Positions 37,850-49,152 of a stretch of 64,000 bases of DNA are shown in pieces. Every line of letters starts with the position of its first letter. Positions within the stretch are counted from its first letter, which is position 1. The position numbers were made by a program, and so were the translations under genes. The notes under the pieces were generated by a model. It ran no database searches. It saw only the letters and a list, made by a program, of their open reading frames with translations, and was not told the DNA's origin. The stretch comes from Ligustrum vulgare (Eukaryota; Streptophyta; Magnoliopsida; Lamiales; Oleaceae). Where the stretch lies: the NCBI GenBank assembly GCA_963555705.1, contig OY743190.1, positions 32,904,929 through 32,968,928 of the forward strand. Direction: 5' to 3'.

Positions 37850-38510
37850 TTTCTTTATTTGCTTTCTTGCCCTTATCTTTAGAGGTGTTTGCCAAGTGAA
37901 CACTTTCAGTTCTGTCTTACTTCAACTTTTCTTCCTCTTGCACACAAAATAGAATGAGCTCATTTAGAGTTCATTTCTCCCTTTAACAGTTATAACTGAC
38001 CTTAAATTGACTAAATTGTGCAAGAAGCTTGCACACTATGAAATGAGCTCATTGGGAGTCCATTTCTACTTTGACAGTTATAACTAACCTTAAATTAACT
38101 ATATTGTGCAGGAAGCGATATCAATACCAAATTCACGAGCAAGTCATTAGACAAGTCGAGTTTTAGTTCTTTAAGTTTTGAAGCAGTGTGAGACATCTAC
38201 AAGACGTACTTCCTTATTTTCCCATTGCCTTTATACTTTATTGAAATCAAGCTTTGCATAAGCGTGCTTATTTCAGCCTTATCGTTTTTCACAAAACATT
38301 TCTTAATTTCGGTAAGGAATTCATTGGCATCATTTACCTCCTTAGATACTATGCCACTAAAGGCTTCCAGAATGCCGCACTTAATGATCATGAGACTCGC
38401 GTAATTTAAGCAATCTCACTTCTCAAAGTTCCTCATTTGATTATATGAACTTTCATCCGTAAGAGGAGTAGGTTCCTCAATCCTTAGTACACGGTCTAGA
38501 TCCATGCAGC
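37850..38510 (-). pseudogene. copia gag remnant
   Basis: Reads MDLDRVLRIEEPTPL, EAFSGIVSKEVNDANEFLTE, KCFVKNDKAEISTLMQSLIS, IKYKGNGKIRKYVL, then ASKLKELKLDLSNDLLVNLV and LISLPAQYS, the usual UBN2-type gag of plant copia elements. The zinc knuckle and downstream protease are gone. Confidence 0.75.
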
Positions 38511-38689
38511 CAACGAAAAGTTAATGTTGTTGTTTTGATCCTTGAAGTTTGTTCCATAAATATAGGGATTAAATTTGAGCTTGTAGATATACTACTAGGG
38601 AAATTTGAAACCGAATAGAGAACACTTAAACAAAATAGCTCACATAAATACCTTATTATGCAAATCATACTTTCAAATAATGGTAGGAC

Positions 38690-39170
38690 CCATCACAAGA
38701 TACCTAGCACAACATCAATATTTAGTATTTGGACAGAAATATTGACTTGTAAGTGGTACTCTTGGTGTAGTGATCAAACACTGACAGTAAGACATGTCAA
38801 CCAACAAACCTTTCTTTGGACCGATTTATTGATCACACGTAAAACCAAATAACCGTCACGTATTTATCTCCACAAGTTCATGTGAAATTCGGGTCAAATA
38901 TTGACCTTCCTTTGGGCCGATCAATATCCGCATGAGATAACACATAAACACCTAATTTTCCCTTAGTGTAGTGATCAAATACTGGCAATAAGACATGTTA
39001 ACAATTAAACCTTTCTTTGGACCGATTTATTGGTTACACGTTAAACCAAATAATTGCCACGTGTTTATCACAACAGGTGCATGTGAAATTCGAGCCAAAT
39101 ATTGACCTTCCTTTGGGCCGATCAATATCCGCAATGAATGACACACACAAATACCTTCTAATATTCAAAG
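38690..39170. repeat. Tandem duplication in the copia leader
   Basis: Two copies of about 210-250 bp share GTGTAGTGATCAAA, AAACCTTTCTTTGGACCGAT, TTGACCTTCCTTTGGGCCGA and TCAATATCCGCA. Copies start near 38765 and 38968. Confidence 0.7.
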
Positions 39171-39379
39171 TTAATTAATATCCACAAGAGAGGTTGCTTT
39201 GGCAACATGTTGCTTCAACTAACTTACTTTCGAATATTATATCTCTCAAAAGATTCCGATATACCAAGATTTGAAACTGAAATCAATTGATTTGCATCTA
39301 TATTTGACTTTAGGATTTGAATTATAGAATTCAAAATTTTAGAATAAAGCAATCCTTAAGTTAGAAGAGTCAATTGCAA

Positions 39380-40130
39380 TATTCTTAAACTTTAGGTGGC
39401 CAATTCTGTAAAATTTTAAGCTTGAAAGACTTAAATTATAATTTTTCCAAAACTTTATTGTCCAATTTTGAGAAATTCTGAACTTTAGGTCCCAATTTGA
39501 AATAAAATCAAACTTTAGAGGTCCAAAATAGTGAATTTTTCAATCTTTAAAGGTTGATTTTGAAAATTTTCAAACTTTAGGAGCCAATTTAGAAAATTCC
39601 CAAACTTTAGGGACTTAATTTAAAAAGAAAATTCAAACTTTAAGGACCAATTTGAAAATTTCCAAACTTTAGTGACGGAATTGGAAAATTTTCAAACTTT
39701 AAGGACCAAATTAAAGAATTTCAGAACTTTAGGTGCTTTATTAGAAAATTTTCAAACTTAAGGGATTGAAAATGAAAATTTTCAAACTTTAAGGGACCGA
39801 AAATGAAAATTTTCAAACTTTAAGGGACCAAATTAGAGAATTCTCAAGCTTTAGGGACCAGTTTTGAAAATTCTCAAACATAAGGGGCTGGATTGAAAAA
39901 TTTTCAAACTTCAGGGGCTGAATTATAAAATTCAAAACTTGAAGGGTCCTGACTTAACTAAATTATAACTTTAAGGGCTCAATTTATAAATTTCAGAACT
40001 TTAGGGGGTAGAATCCGAGAATTCTAAAACTTTAGGGACTGAATTACAAGATTCAGAACTTTTAAAAAATCCCAACTTAAATAATTTGTAACTTTAGTGG
40101 CTGAAATTATAAATTCCATAACTTTAGGAT
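39380..40130. repeat. Minisatellite of CAAACTTTAGGGACC-type units
   Basis: About 20 units of 28-40 bp with the core AAACTTTAGGGAC and a following AAATT.GAAAATT segment. Units vary in the few bases after the core. It lies between the copia primer-binding site and gag, so it is part of the element's leader. Confidence 0.8.
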
Positions 40131-40254
40131 TTAAACTTTATTCTTTAATAAGATCAGAGGACCTGACTATGCAATATATCCAAAAATTCGAAATTGCACA
40201 TGAATCCTCAGAATCTTCAAATTTCCAACTGAATCCCCTTGCTCAAAAATCAGA

Positions 40255-40650
40255 TTTCGCACCTGCTAGGGTTTTGCAAACCCTAGCTTCCGCCGCCGCC
40301 TGTCAAATGGGAGAACACGGCGCACCCCCCGGTGACTCCCAACGCATCTCACCTGCAGCATCGCGCGCAGCCCCAGCCTCGGTGCTGCGCGCTTGCAGCG
40401 CCGCGCGCTGCGCATTCACCGCCGCTGCTCCTGCAGCGGCTACTCCTTGGCACCGGGTTGTTCATCGCCGGCAGTGCCAGCGGCGGTGCAAACACCAGTC
40501 CAAGCATCATCGTCCATCAACCAGGCATACCACAATCAACATCAACCGAACAATATCCAACTCCAAAACCCAATTCCATAACCGAACAAAACCCAATTCG
40601 GGAAAAAAAATTTCGTCCCTTCATCGAGAATCTTAATCAAAATTGAAATC
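40255..40650. other. GC-rich segment in the copia leader
   Basis: Open in more than one frame because it is GC-rich (Ala/Arg/Pro-rich translations). It contains GCGC/GCAGC-rich repeats and, at 40266-40286, a 9-bp inverted repeat CTAGGGTTT/AAACCCTAG with a 3-base loop. I see no recognised protein domain. Confidence 0.5.
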
Positions 40651-40923
40651 CATATTTCATAACAACATGAATCCACATGCTCAACACCCAATTCCACCAA
40701 CCAAAACTCAAGAAAATCATACATATATACACAGAATCCGATTTTCACAGTAACTCAAGATCAGATTTCTCAATGGCATCGTTGGCATGGCAGTAAGAGT
40801 AATACATACAGGCATGGTGATTCTGATGTACCAAGAAATCTGTATTTATTGCTTTAATCCTTTAATCATGCATACGTATAAATCATCTGATAATTTAACA
40901 TGAAGAATGGCTCTGATACCACT

Positions 40924-41500
40924 TGTTAGAAAAATTTATCACAGATAATTATTTATCTATGATCCATAATAAATCATCATGCTGAATTATCAAGAATTAA
41001 ATAACTGAAGCGGAAGCGTACCTTAATCAAACGTGATTTACGATAAACGATTCGGTTGGTTGGATCTTCTAAATCGATACGTAGTCCTTATTATCTCTCT
41101 GATGATGGGATGTCAGACAAGATGAACAGTACGTAGGATTCAGGGACCATAACCGACTTTATATACTGAATTGCCAATTAATCTAATCCGGCCCATCATG
41201 AATTAGGTAATTGTCTGATATCTACACATAAAAGCCCATACATTTAATTAGATGCATTAAAGCCCGATATATCAAATCCTTATTAGATCACTTTAATTGG
41301 GCTTAACCAAATTGATAGCCTTTTATTCAATACACAATAACTCACATATAAACCCACACGATTGATTAAAATCCTTACACTATACTCATGTCAAAATTTT
41401 AAATTCACCTGCATACCCAACTTGCAAATCTATTTAGTCGGGTAATCCCCACCCATTTGTATCGGGTCTCCAATGGGTTATATTATGTCATCCCTTGAAG
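40924..41500 (-). repeat. copia LTR with core promoter
   Basis: The plus-strand edge is TGTTAGAAAAATTT at 40924, two bases from the primer-binding site. On the minus strand a TATATAAAG box lies at 41157-41165, fitting a U3/R boundary. The outer border (near 41500) is estimated, not seen. Confidence 0.6.
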
Positions 41501-41970
41501 TATGGGCAAATCCTGAGTTGGGAAAGAAGATGAAGAATTTTCAAGTTTGAGCCAAGTTCTATGGTCTATGGAGAAAAAATTCAACATGGCCACTCTTGAA
41601 AAGGGAAGAGTGAAGAATTGATCAATAGAGGAAAAGATAGAGTATAACAGGGAAAAGTGTGTATATATATGAAATTACACGGTTTTGGGATTAATTGATC
41701 TAACGTGAAAACATGTAAGTCTCTATTTGATAAAAAGTTTTTGTTTATAAACAAATAATGTAATATTTTTGAAGTAAAATATATAGTTGAAAAATTATTT
41801 GAAGAAATTTGTATTTAAAAAATTATTGTTTAACAAGTTCACCAAATGGAGGCTTAAGTTTCCTTTTGAAAATTTATCAATTGTTATATACAGTTTGATT
41901 TAAAAAAAAAAAAAAAAAAAAGACGGAGAGGGAAAGTTCATCCCTACCTATTTAGTCTCTGTTTGGCAAA

Positions 41971-44300
41971 TAGGGGTGTCATACAGGCTGAGTCGGGCCG
42001 ACTCAACCCATATGTCTGGAAATTGAGTCGGACCGTGAATGCCCATGTGGGAAACAATCCAAGTCGGTCTGGCTCGTTTCCTACACGGGCAGCTCGAGAG
42101 CCTCCAGCCCGCGCCCTCACTAGCCAAACGGGCCGCTCATAGGCCAGTCAACCTCGTTTCGTATTTTTTTTTTTTTTTTTGGGAAAAGAATTTAAAACTT
42201 AAACCCGTCTCCTTTAATCTGGGCTTGGGACCAGCTACATTTAATTTCTTATAGACGGAGTTAAAATTGTATACGAACAAAATGTTACGTGTACAATTTT
42301 TTATTTAAAAGAAAGAGTTGAAAATAGAGAAAAAGAAAAATGCATATATTATAGAGCAATCGGTAAGGATAATATTAAATAACGACCTACCAATATGATT
42401 GTTCTCTGAATTCCTCGACCATAATTTCACTTATTCTATTTTGTAAATAAACGTTTCTCCATAAATTGTTAATCATTTAAACACATTAAGCTCTCAAATA
42501 TGTCTTCTTTAAGTCTTGACCTATAATCTGATAGAACTCTACCACCTGTACTAAAAGCAGCCTCCGATGATATAGTTGATACCGGAGGTGCTAGTAGATT
42601 TTGTGCTATCGTAGAAATAACTGGATATTGACGCTCGTTTAGTCTCGATCACTTAAGAATGTAGAAATTATTTCTCTCTTCATCGTCTAACATGCTAATT
42701 CATCTTCTGTAAACTTAAGGTCATCTTGAATTATCAAATTAAAAATGTGACACACACAATGAACATGAAATAAAACTCCACCAAATTCAAGATTCATGTG
42801 GTTAGCTAATCTATCTATCACTGCTTTATTAACAAAAACATTATCTAGTGTAAAATTACAAACTTTACTATCACAAATTCTCTAAGAATTTAAAGTAGTA
42901 CATTGAAAATATTGGTTTCATTTTATGGGTAATCAATAACTTTAAATGCTATAATTTTTTTGTGCATTATCCAATTATCAAGTATGTAATGACAAGTAAT
43001 AGCTATGTAACCTCTATGATTATTATTAGTCTATAAGTCTGAAGTAAATGATATATTTATTTAAAGTATCTATAAAATTTTGTTTTCTCTTGAAATATTT
43101 AGTAATGCAATCAGCTCGTAAAGTATTTCTAGAAACGTGTTGTACCTGGATTGAAGATACTTCTGAATGAAGTCATGAAATGTGAACTTTCTACAATTGA
43201 GAGCGGGAACTCACTACTCGATACGAACATGATCATATCTTCCCTATGCACTAGATCTTGCGAGAAGACCTAATTATTTAGACTTGATTGACTAAACTGT
43301 AGTTGTGATTAGTTTGCTTCAATCGAGCCCTATTTTCGACATTGTTTGTAGTGTCTGTTAAGGTGTGTTGTGCCACCACCCGTCTTCCAAGAGATAAGTC
43401 AGCCACGAGTTTTACATTTTGCTTTCTTTATCGCATTTCCATCATCGTCTTTAGCAGTTGCATCGATCAAATCGAAAAAATTCCAGCAATCCGCTTTTAG
43501 CTTCATTTTTGGATCTCTGTTCGAGCCTGTCGTTGTGCTAGTGTAGTCGGATCCATATGCAGCAGTAACATCTTCATCAATAAAGTCATCCAAAGTAGTA
43601 GGAGTTTTAGTATTTTCGACCTCATTTTCCATATCCACCAAATTGTCGAGAATTGAATATCGTTGAGACCAAAAAATTCATCAACATATTGGTTAGAAAA
43701 ATGACTATGAGATTGTGAGTATGCCATTGCAATTGAAGATGAAAATGAAATATAAGATTTGAGAGGAGATGATATTATATGAAATATAAAAATATTATAA
43801 CACTTGAAAATTGCAATTGCGATTTAAGAGCAGTGTAAATAGAATTATAGAATGATAGTAGATTGAGATAAGATTAAAGTGTAAATATTGTGAAAAAATG
43901 ATGGTATTTATAGAGTGTAAAAAACCTATATATACTGGCCTGCCTGGCGGATGAAATAGATGGAATTTGACTTATAATGTATTATTTTGGTTTTCTAGAT
44001 AAGACGTGGTTAAAAATTGAAGATAAAAAATATGTATAATTAAAAATGGTATGAAAAACTATGCCATTATAATTTGAATTATAATTTGCAGCCGAACAAT
44101 AATAATGCAAAACGGTCACAACATTTGGCAACGCTCACATTGTGACTGTTTGACAACTATCACAATGTGAGCATTGTTGTCTTTTTTTTTTTTTTTTTTT
44201 TTTTTTTAACGAGCTCAAATGGGACGGCTCGTGAGTTCGCCCATTTTCGGGCTTGTTGAGCTTTCACGAGTCAGGTCACGAGCCGAATTCAAACTATCAA
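41971..44300 (-). mobile_element. Decayed hAT element with transposase remnant
   Basis: The left end TAGGGGTGTCATACAGGCTG is hAT-like. Related GGCTCGTGAG / CTCACGAGCC subterminal repeats occur at 44225-44285, but the right terminal inverted repeat and a target duplication were not found. The transposase pseudogene lies inside on the minus strand. Confidence 0.6.
42410..43727 (-). pseudogene. hAT transposase pseudogene
   Basis: From 43727: MAYSQSHSHFSNQYVDEFFG, frameshift, ENTKTPTTLDDF, then a BED finger (CWNFFDLI, KAKCKTRG, GGGTTHLNRHYKQC). Catalytic-domain blocks follow: EFPLSIVESSHFMTSFRSIF, KVCNFTLDNVFVNKAVIDRL, ANHMNLEFGGVLFHVHCVCH, IFNLIIQDDLKFTEDEL. Near 42640-42500 comes the hATC dimerisation motif (YPVISTIAQNLLAPPVSTIS, EAAFSTGGRVLSDYRSRL). 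Between DEL and hATC much of the catalytic domain is deleted. Several stops and shifts confirm inactivity. Confidence 0.85.
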
Positions 44301-47143
44301 ACATTCAATTTTTCTATTTGATCCAAGTTTAAATTCATTTTTTCATTAATGGAACCAAATTTTTAACGAGTCGAACTCACGAATATATATATATTTTTTA
44401 AGTACTTCGATAATGACTGCTAAAAAAATTCTGACCCAGTAACCATTAAAAAGAGGTTGAAAATTCCGAGTCTCTGACCCTGAATGCTTCAATTCAAGAA
44501 AAAGAGATTATCCTATATCACAAAACTTGTCACGTCAATTCGTTTTCCTTTATTATGCTTCAATATGATTTTTTTTTTTGATTTTTTTGGTTTTTAAACC
44601 AATTTTTAAACTACACAATTCCTGAAATCAATCTTTAACTCTACATATTTTCTTTCACCAATTTTTAACCATTCATCTATCTAAAAAACAACAAAAAAAA
44701 ACTTTTTTTTTTTTTTTTTTTTTTTGTAGCCTCCGAACAGGCGCCTGTTCAGCTGGACACTGATTTCGTGGTTGAGCACAGCAGTACTAGTTACGTAGGA
44801 AAATGACATTGGAAAATACGTGTATGGTAGTCTGATTATATGTTTCATGGGAATTATAATTTAATTTCAAATAAATATTATGCCATGCAGGCTCTCTATT
44901 TGACAACTCATTATAAACAATGTTCTAAAACGTGCATACTATGCGTGCCCCTCGCTCGCCGCTTTGAAGAAAAGCTCGAAAAAAGCGTTTTTCAAAAATT
45001 TTATCTAAAAAGCACACACAAAGCACGTTTAAGCGAGTCTGGCACGTTCTCAATTTTTTTTTCTCCTCTTTTTTTTTTTCCTTTTTTTTTTTTACTTGTT
45101 AAAATATAGATAAAATTTAATTAAATATGTAGGAATTGAAAAACGTTTTTTAACGCATACTCCCGCTTAAGCTTCAAAAGCTTGACTCTCGGACTCCACG
45201 CTTCACACTTTTTAGAACACTGATTATAAATAGCAATTATTACAATTTATAATTTACACAATTTCTCAAATCACTTTTTAATCAAAATATATTTTCCCTT
45301 TTCAATTTTCAAACAAAAAATTTACCTCGAAATTCAAATAAATGACGGCTGCTCATCATTATAATGAGCAGCCGAACAATGGCTTAATAATAAGAATTGA
45401 TGAAATATGTGATTTCAAAATTATGAGTGCCAAGAAATATATGAGTAATATTAATTGTTGACTTTGATATAAAATTAAATTTTAATCGTTATTAAATACA
45501 AACTAAATAAACTAAGCCTATGTTTAACAAACTATTTTAAAACGTGTTTTTAAACAACACAAATCATCAATTCACTTTTTAACCACATACATTTTCTCTC
45601 TCCACTTTTCAGCCACGTATTTTGACTCAAAAACATAAAAATATGTTTTTAAAATATAAATATTTTAATAAACAGACAATTCTGTTTGGTGATTAAATTT
45701 TTTTTATAAAAAAATATGATTTTTTGTAATAAATATATGCGGTTGAAAAGTGATTTTGAGAAATGTGTATTTTTTAAAAAATAATTTGAAAAAATATATT
45801 ATTTATAAATAAGTTAACAAACGGATGCTGAATTTTATAAGCAATAAGTGTATTTAGGCTCTATTTGATACACTTGATTTGCCGTGGAAAATCAAAAGAT
45901 AAGTTACGTTTGATTAGCTTCATTGTTAATTAATTTATTTTTGTTAAAAAAAATAACATTATTATTATCAAGTACAAATATGTCAAAAAGTTAAAAAAAA
46001 AAAAAAAATTATTAAAATAGTTAAATTTTACTTTATTTGTTATGAAAAATAATGTCAATCAAATAACAAAATTTGAAAAACTTTTCACTTTTTTCACCTA
46101 GAAAATTAAACCAATTAAACACATTAAACTTCCAAACCTCAAGAATTCAATTATCTGGAATTCATTTTCTTTCCATCCAAATTTCACTCTCGCAATTAAG
46201 TGCACCCTTAGATTTAATGTACCAAAATATACTTCTTATATACTAACTAAAGTTTCGTAGAAAATTTAATATTTATTACATATTTAATAAGAGTAGTAAT
46301 AAATATATTCTATATGAATTTGTTACATATGAAATGAAAAAATTTGATTAATATATTTGAAAATAAAAAATTTGGGAATGCTTTTTATCTATCTTTTTAT
46401 CATATTTTGATATTTCCCACCTTATAATATTCATTTCATTGGTCAAGAATGTAGATTGTTTGCAGAAGAAAACAAACACTTTTTATATGGATGACAAAAG
46501 TCTTCCATCATGTACAACAGGGAAGCTCAACCCATCAAAAGGGGATATGGTGTCCATAGTGGATACTATAATCTTTATCCACTCTACATATAGAATTGAT
46601 ATGTGACGAAGAAAAATTATTTCTATTACATAACAGACTTACATACTAAGTGGATAAAAATTATGGTATTCATTGTGAGCATCATATCCTTGTTTAACTG
46701 ATCAATTTGTTAGGGTAAAAATGTAGAAAACGACAATTGATAAAAAATGATGTGTAGTGTACAGATTATGGGACCCAGGTTGCAGGGAGAAATCCGGAGA
46801 ACCTATAGTCGCATTGCTAGAATTTATAAAAATAGATCATTTTTTAAGAAGAGTCCACTGCATGTATCTCCGTTGGCACAATAAGAAGTATCAACAGTTG
46901 ACACTTGATCATTTTCATTTTTAAGAAAATATATGCCAAAATTATTTGGATGATCGTCCAATACAAGAGTTTTAGACCCAATCATCTATTAAAAAGTAAA
47001 AGACTGTAAAAGGAAATTGTTGTTAAAATAGGATAGTTATATTTACACAACAATTTTTTATATCTATACCACATTTTAATTACAATAAATGTTATCAATG
47101 TCTACTCCCTTTAGCTTTTATGTCCTCCATATTTTTTCGTCAC
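44301..47143. other. AT-rich MITE-rich spacer, no gene
   Basis: Contains hAT-MITE-like CACTTTTTAACCACATACAT sequence near 45570-45600 and inverted versions near 45745-45780, a copy of the 21165-21660 element at about 45855-46210, poly-T runs at 44180-44207 and 44703-44725, and no recognisable coding sequence. 47030-47095 resembles one arm of an inverted repeat whose other arm lies at about 62735-62800. Confidence 0.5.
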
Positions 47144-47480
47144 ATTACTGTAGCGACCAAGAATTTTTACGCGATTAATAATTATTTTAATAGAAAATCG
47201 TGTCGCTACTATTTCACCCATTTTTATTAAGTAACGCCGTGACGTATTCGTATAGCCAAGTCAAGAAATAATCGAGATCGTTCGATTTTAAATTAAATTC
47301 CGAATTTCTAAAAATACCTCCATTCTCTTGATTTAAAGTATATTAAGTCCAAGTACTTAATTCAATGTTATCCCAATATTTATTTATACAAAAAATTATT
47401 TTTATTATTGAAATTAAGAAAATATATGCAAGCATGAGAGATTCCATTATATATAATAATTATGAGAATCTTAATTTAAT

Positions 47481-48005
47481 AAATATGGAAAAGTATATGA
47501 ATGAATTATATACTCCATTATATATAATCATGAAGAGCATAATATTTGTATAAATATGGAAAAGTATATGAATGATTGATAAGACTCCATTATATGTAAT
47601 CATGAAGAGCATAATATTTGTATAAATATGGAAAAGTATATGAATGAATTATATACTCCATTATATATAATCATGAAGAGCATAATATTTGTATAAATAT
47701 GGAAAAGTATATGAATGATTGATAAGACTCCATTATATGTAATCATGAAGAGCATAATATTTGTATAAATATGGAAAAGTATATGAATGAATTATATACT
47801 CCATTATATATAATCATGAAGAGCATAATATTTGTATAAATATGGAAAAGTATATGAATGACTTATATACTCCATTATATATAATCATGAAGAGCATAAT
47901 ATTTGTATAAATATGGAAAAGTATATGAATGATTGATAAGACTCCATTATATATAATCATGAAGAGCATATTATTTGTATAAATATGGAAAAGTATATGA
48001 ATGGT
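47481..48005 (+). repeat. Tandem 71/72-bp units in LTR 1
   Basis: Seven full units plus a partial eighth. Two variants alternate: one has GAATTATATACTCC after AAGTATAT, the other GATTGATAAGACTCC. Order is A-B-A-B-A-A-B. Equivalent zones lie at about 54072-54596 and 60672-61196. Confidence 0.85.
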
Positions 48006-48081
48006 GCTTTACTTTAAGAAAATGATGTGTTAAAATTAATAGAATTGAATGATTATGTTTACAATATGCCAACTTTATACA

Positions 48082-48093
48082 TCTATTTAAACC
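48082..48093 (+). promoter_or_regulatory. LTR core promoter (TATA-like)
   Basis: CTATTTAAACCC is followed within about 40 bp by pyrimidine-rich ACACA sequence, fitting transcription start inside the LTR. The same sequence is in LTR 2 (about 54674) and LTR 3 (about 61274). Function inferred from position. Confidence 0.45.
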
Positions 48094-48224
48094 CATCTCT
48101 TTTACACACAACTCTACACATATACACTTATTTCCAACCTCTTGACAAAATCCACAAGTAAGAGAAATTCAAGGTGGTCAAGAAAGTTTTGGTCCATTTA
48201 CTACTACACTTCATTTTAATCTTT

Positions 48225-48540
48225 TAAAAGGTAAGTATATCTTATGTTTTTATGAAAATTAAGTATGTTGTTATGAAATGTAAATATACTTTAAGTTTTT
48301 ATGAAAAGTAAGTATGTTTTTATGAAAGGTATTACCTTATGTTTTTATGAAAAGTAAGTATGTTTTTATGAAAGGTAAATACACCTTATGTTTTTAAGAA
48401 AAGTAAGTATGTTTTTATGAAAAGTAAAATACCTTATATTTTTAAGAAAAGTAAGTATGTTTTTATGAAAAGTAAAATACCTTATATTTTTAAGAAAAGT
48501 AAGTATGTTTTTATGAAAATTAGATATACCTTATGTTTTT
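48225..48540 (+). repeat. Tandem 42-50-bp units with repeated splice-donor-like GTAAGTAT
   Basis: Units have the core AAAAGTAAGTATG and TTTTTATGAAA. GTAAGTAT occurs six times (48231, 48308, 48354, 48403, 48451, 48499); the first, AGGTAAGTATAT, is a near-ideal 5' splice site. The zone lies downstream of the TATA element, so it would be transcribed. It is repeated identically in LTR 2 and LTR 3. Confidence 0.8.
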
Positions 48541-49060
48541 ACGAAAATGTTTGGATCATTGCTATGAAATCAATCTCACAAGATTGCTATTGGTCCCATA
48601 TGATATGTTTATGATTATGCTAAGGGGACCGGAGTTTAGTAGCGCTACACATAAGAATTCTTGCCATCTAAGTTCGGTAAAATTCTTGTGTCTCTCTATG
48701 TTTATGAGGATTTCGATCCTATCCTATGTTATGATGAAAATGATCCATATGCTTTCAAAAGAAAATTATGCTTGGTATACTTACTGGGATTTTATAAATC
48801 TCACTCCACGATATTTACCATTTTCAGATAATTGAAGGTTCGAGGCGGTCAACATGGAAGTGGCAAAAGTGGTTAAGATTGATGAGATAATTATGTTGAA
48901 CTTTATGTAAGAAAATTATGTTCTATTTTTATTCACAAATTAAATTATGGGATTCTAATTATTCTTTTGAATAATTTTACATTACTATTTAAGTCTAGAT
49001 AATATGATATGAGTCACTTTTAGTGGCACTCGAATGGTCGAGAATTCGGGTCGTCACAGT

Positions 49061-49072
49061 TGGTATCAGAGC
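49061..49072 (+). promoter_or_regulatory. Primer-binding site (initiator tRNA-Met), copy 1
   Basis: TGGTATCAGAGC begins two bases after LTR 1. It complements the 3' end of plant initiator tRNA-Met and primes minus-strand DNA synthesis in reverse transcription. Confidence 0.9.
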
Positions 49073-49115
49073 AAAGAGTTTTAAAAACGATTCTGTAGAT
49101 TTTTGAAATTTTATT

Positions 49116-49152
<37 letters not shown>

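Larger units (their letters stand above)
35768..41500 (-). mobile_element. Decayed Ty1/copia retrotransposon
   Basis: On the minus strand the order is LTR (from about 41500 down to 40924), primer-binding site TGGTATCAGAGC (40910-40921), a long leader with minisatellites (38690-40650), gag (about 38510-37850), then reverse transcriptase and RNase H (about 37700-35768). Gag passes almost directly into the C-terminal end of the integrase region near 37830, so protease and most of integrase are deleted. The second LTR expected left of 35768 was not recognised. Stops and frameshifts make it inactive. Confidence 0.8.
47149..49058 (+). repeat. LTR 1 (5')
   Basis: 1910 bp, TG...CA. By eye it differs from LTR 2 and LTR 3 at three sites: 47441 A (G in both others), 47702 G (A) and 47993 G (A). 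Contains two tandem-repeat zones and a TATA-like CTATTTAAACCC (about 48082-48093). Confidence 0.92.

Noticed and set aside
40097..40646. A 179-codon plus-strand frame rich in Ala and Arg
   Set aside because: It lies in the copia leader, antisense to the element, with overlapping open frames in other phases as expected from high GC. No recognised domain.
47481..48005. CRISPR-like appearance of regular 71-72-bp repeats
   Set aside because: There are no unique spacers, the whole period repeats, and the host is a plant. It is an LTR-internal tandem repeat.
47365..48835. Small plus-strand frames in the LTRs (62, 65 and 100 codons), repeated in LTR 2 and LTR 3
   Set aside because: They run through the tandem repeats and non-coding LTR sequence, have AT-driven composition and no motif. 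Repetition merely reflects the LTR copies.
49120..49149. A-tract as a poly(A) tail of a retrogene
   Set aside because: It is next to the primer-binding site on the element's sense strand, far from and in the wrong place for the antisense LOG copy, so it does not mark a processed mRNA tail.
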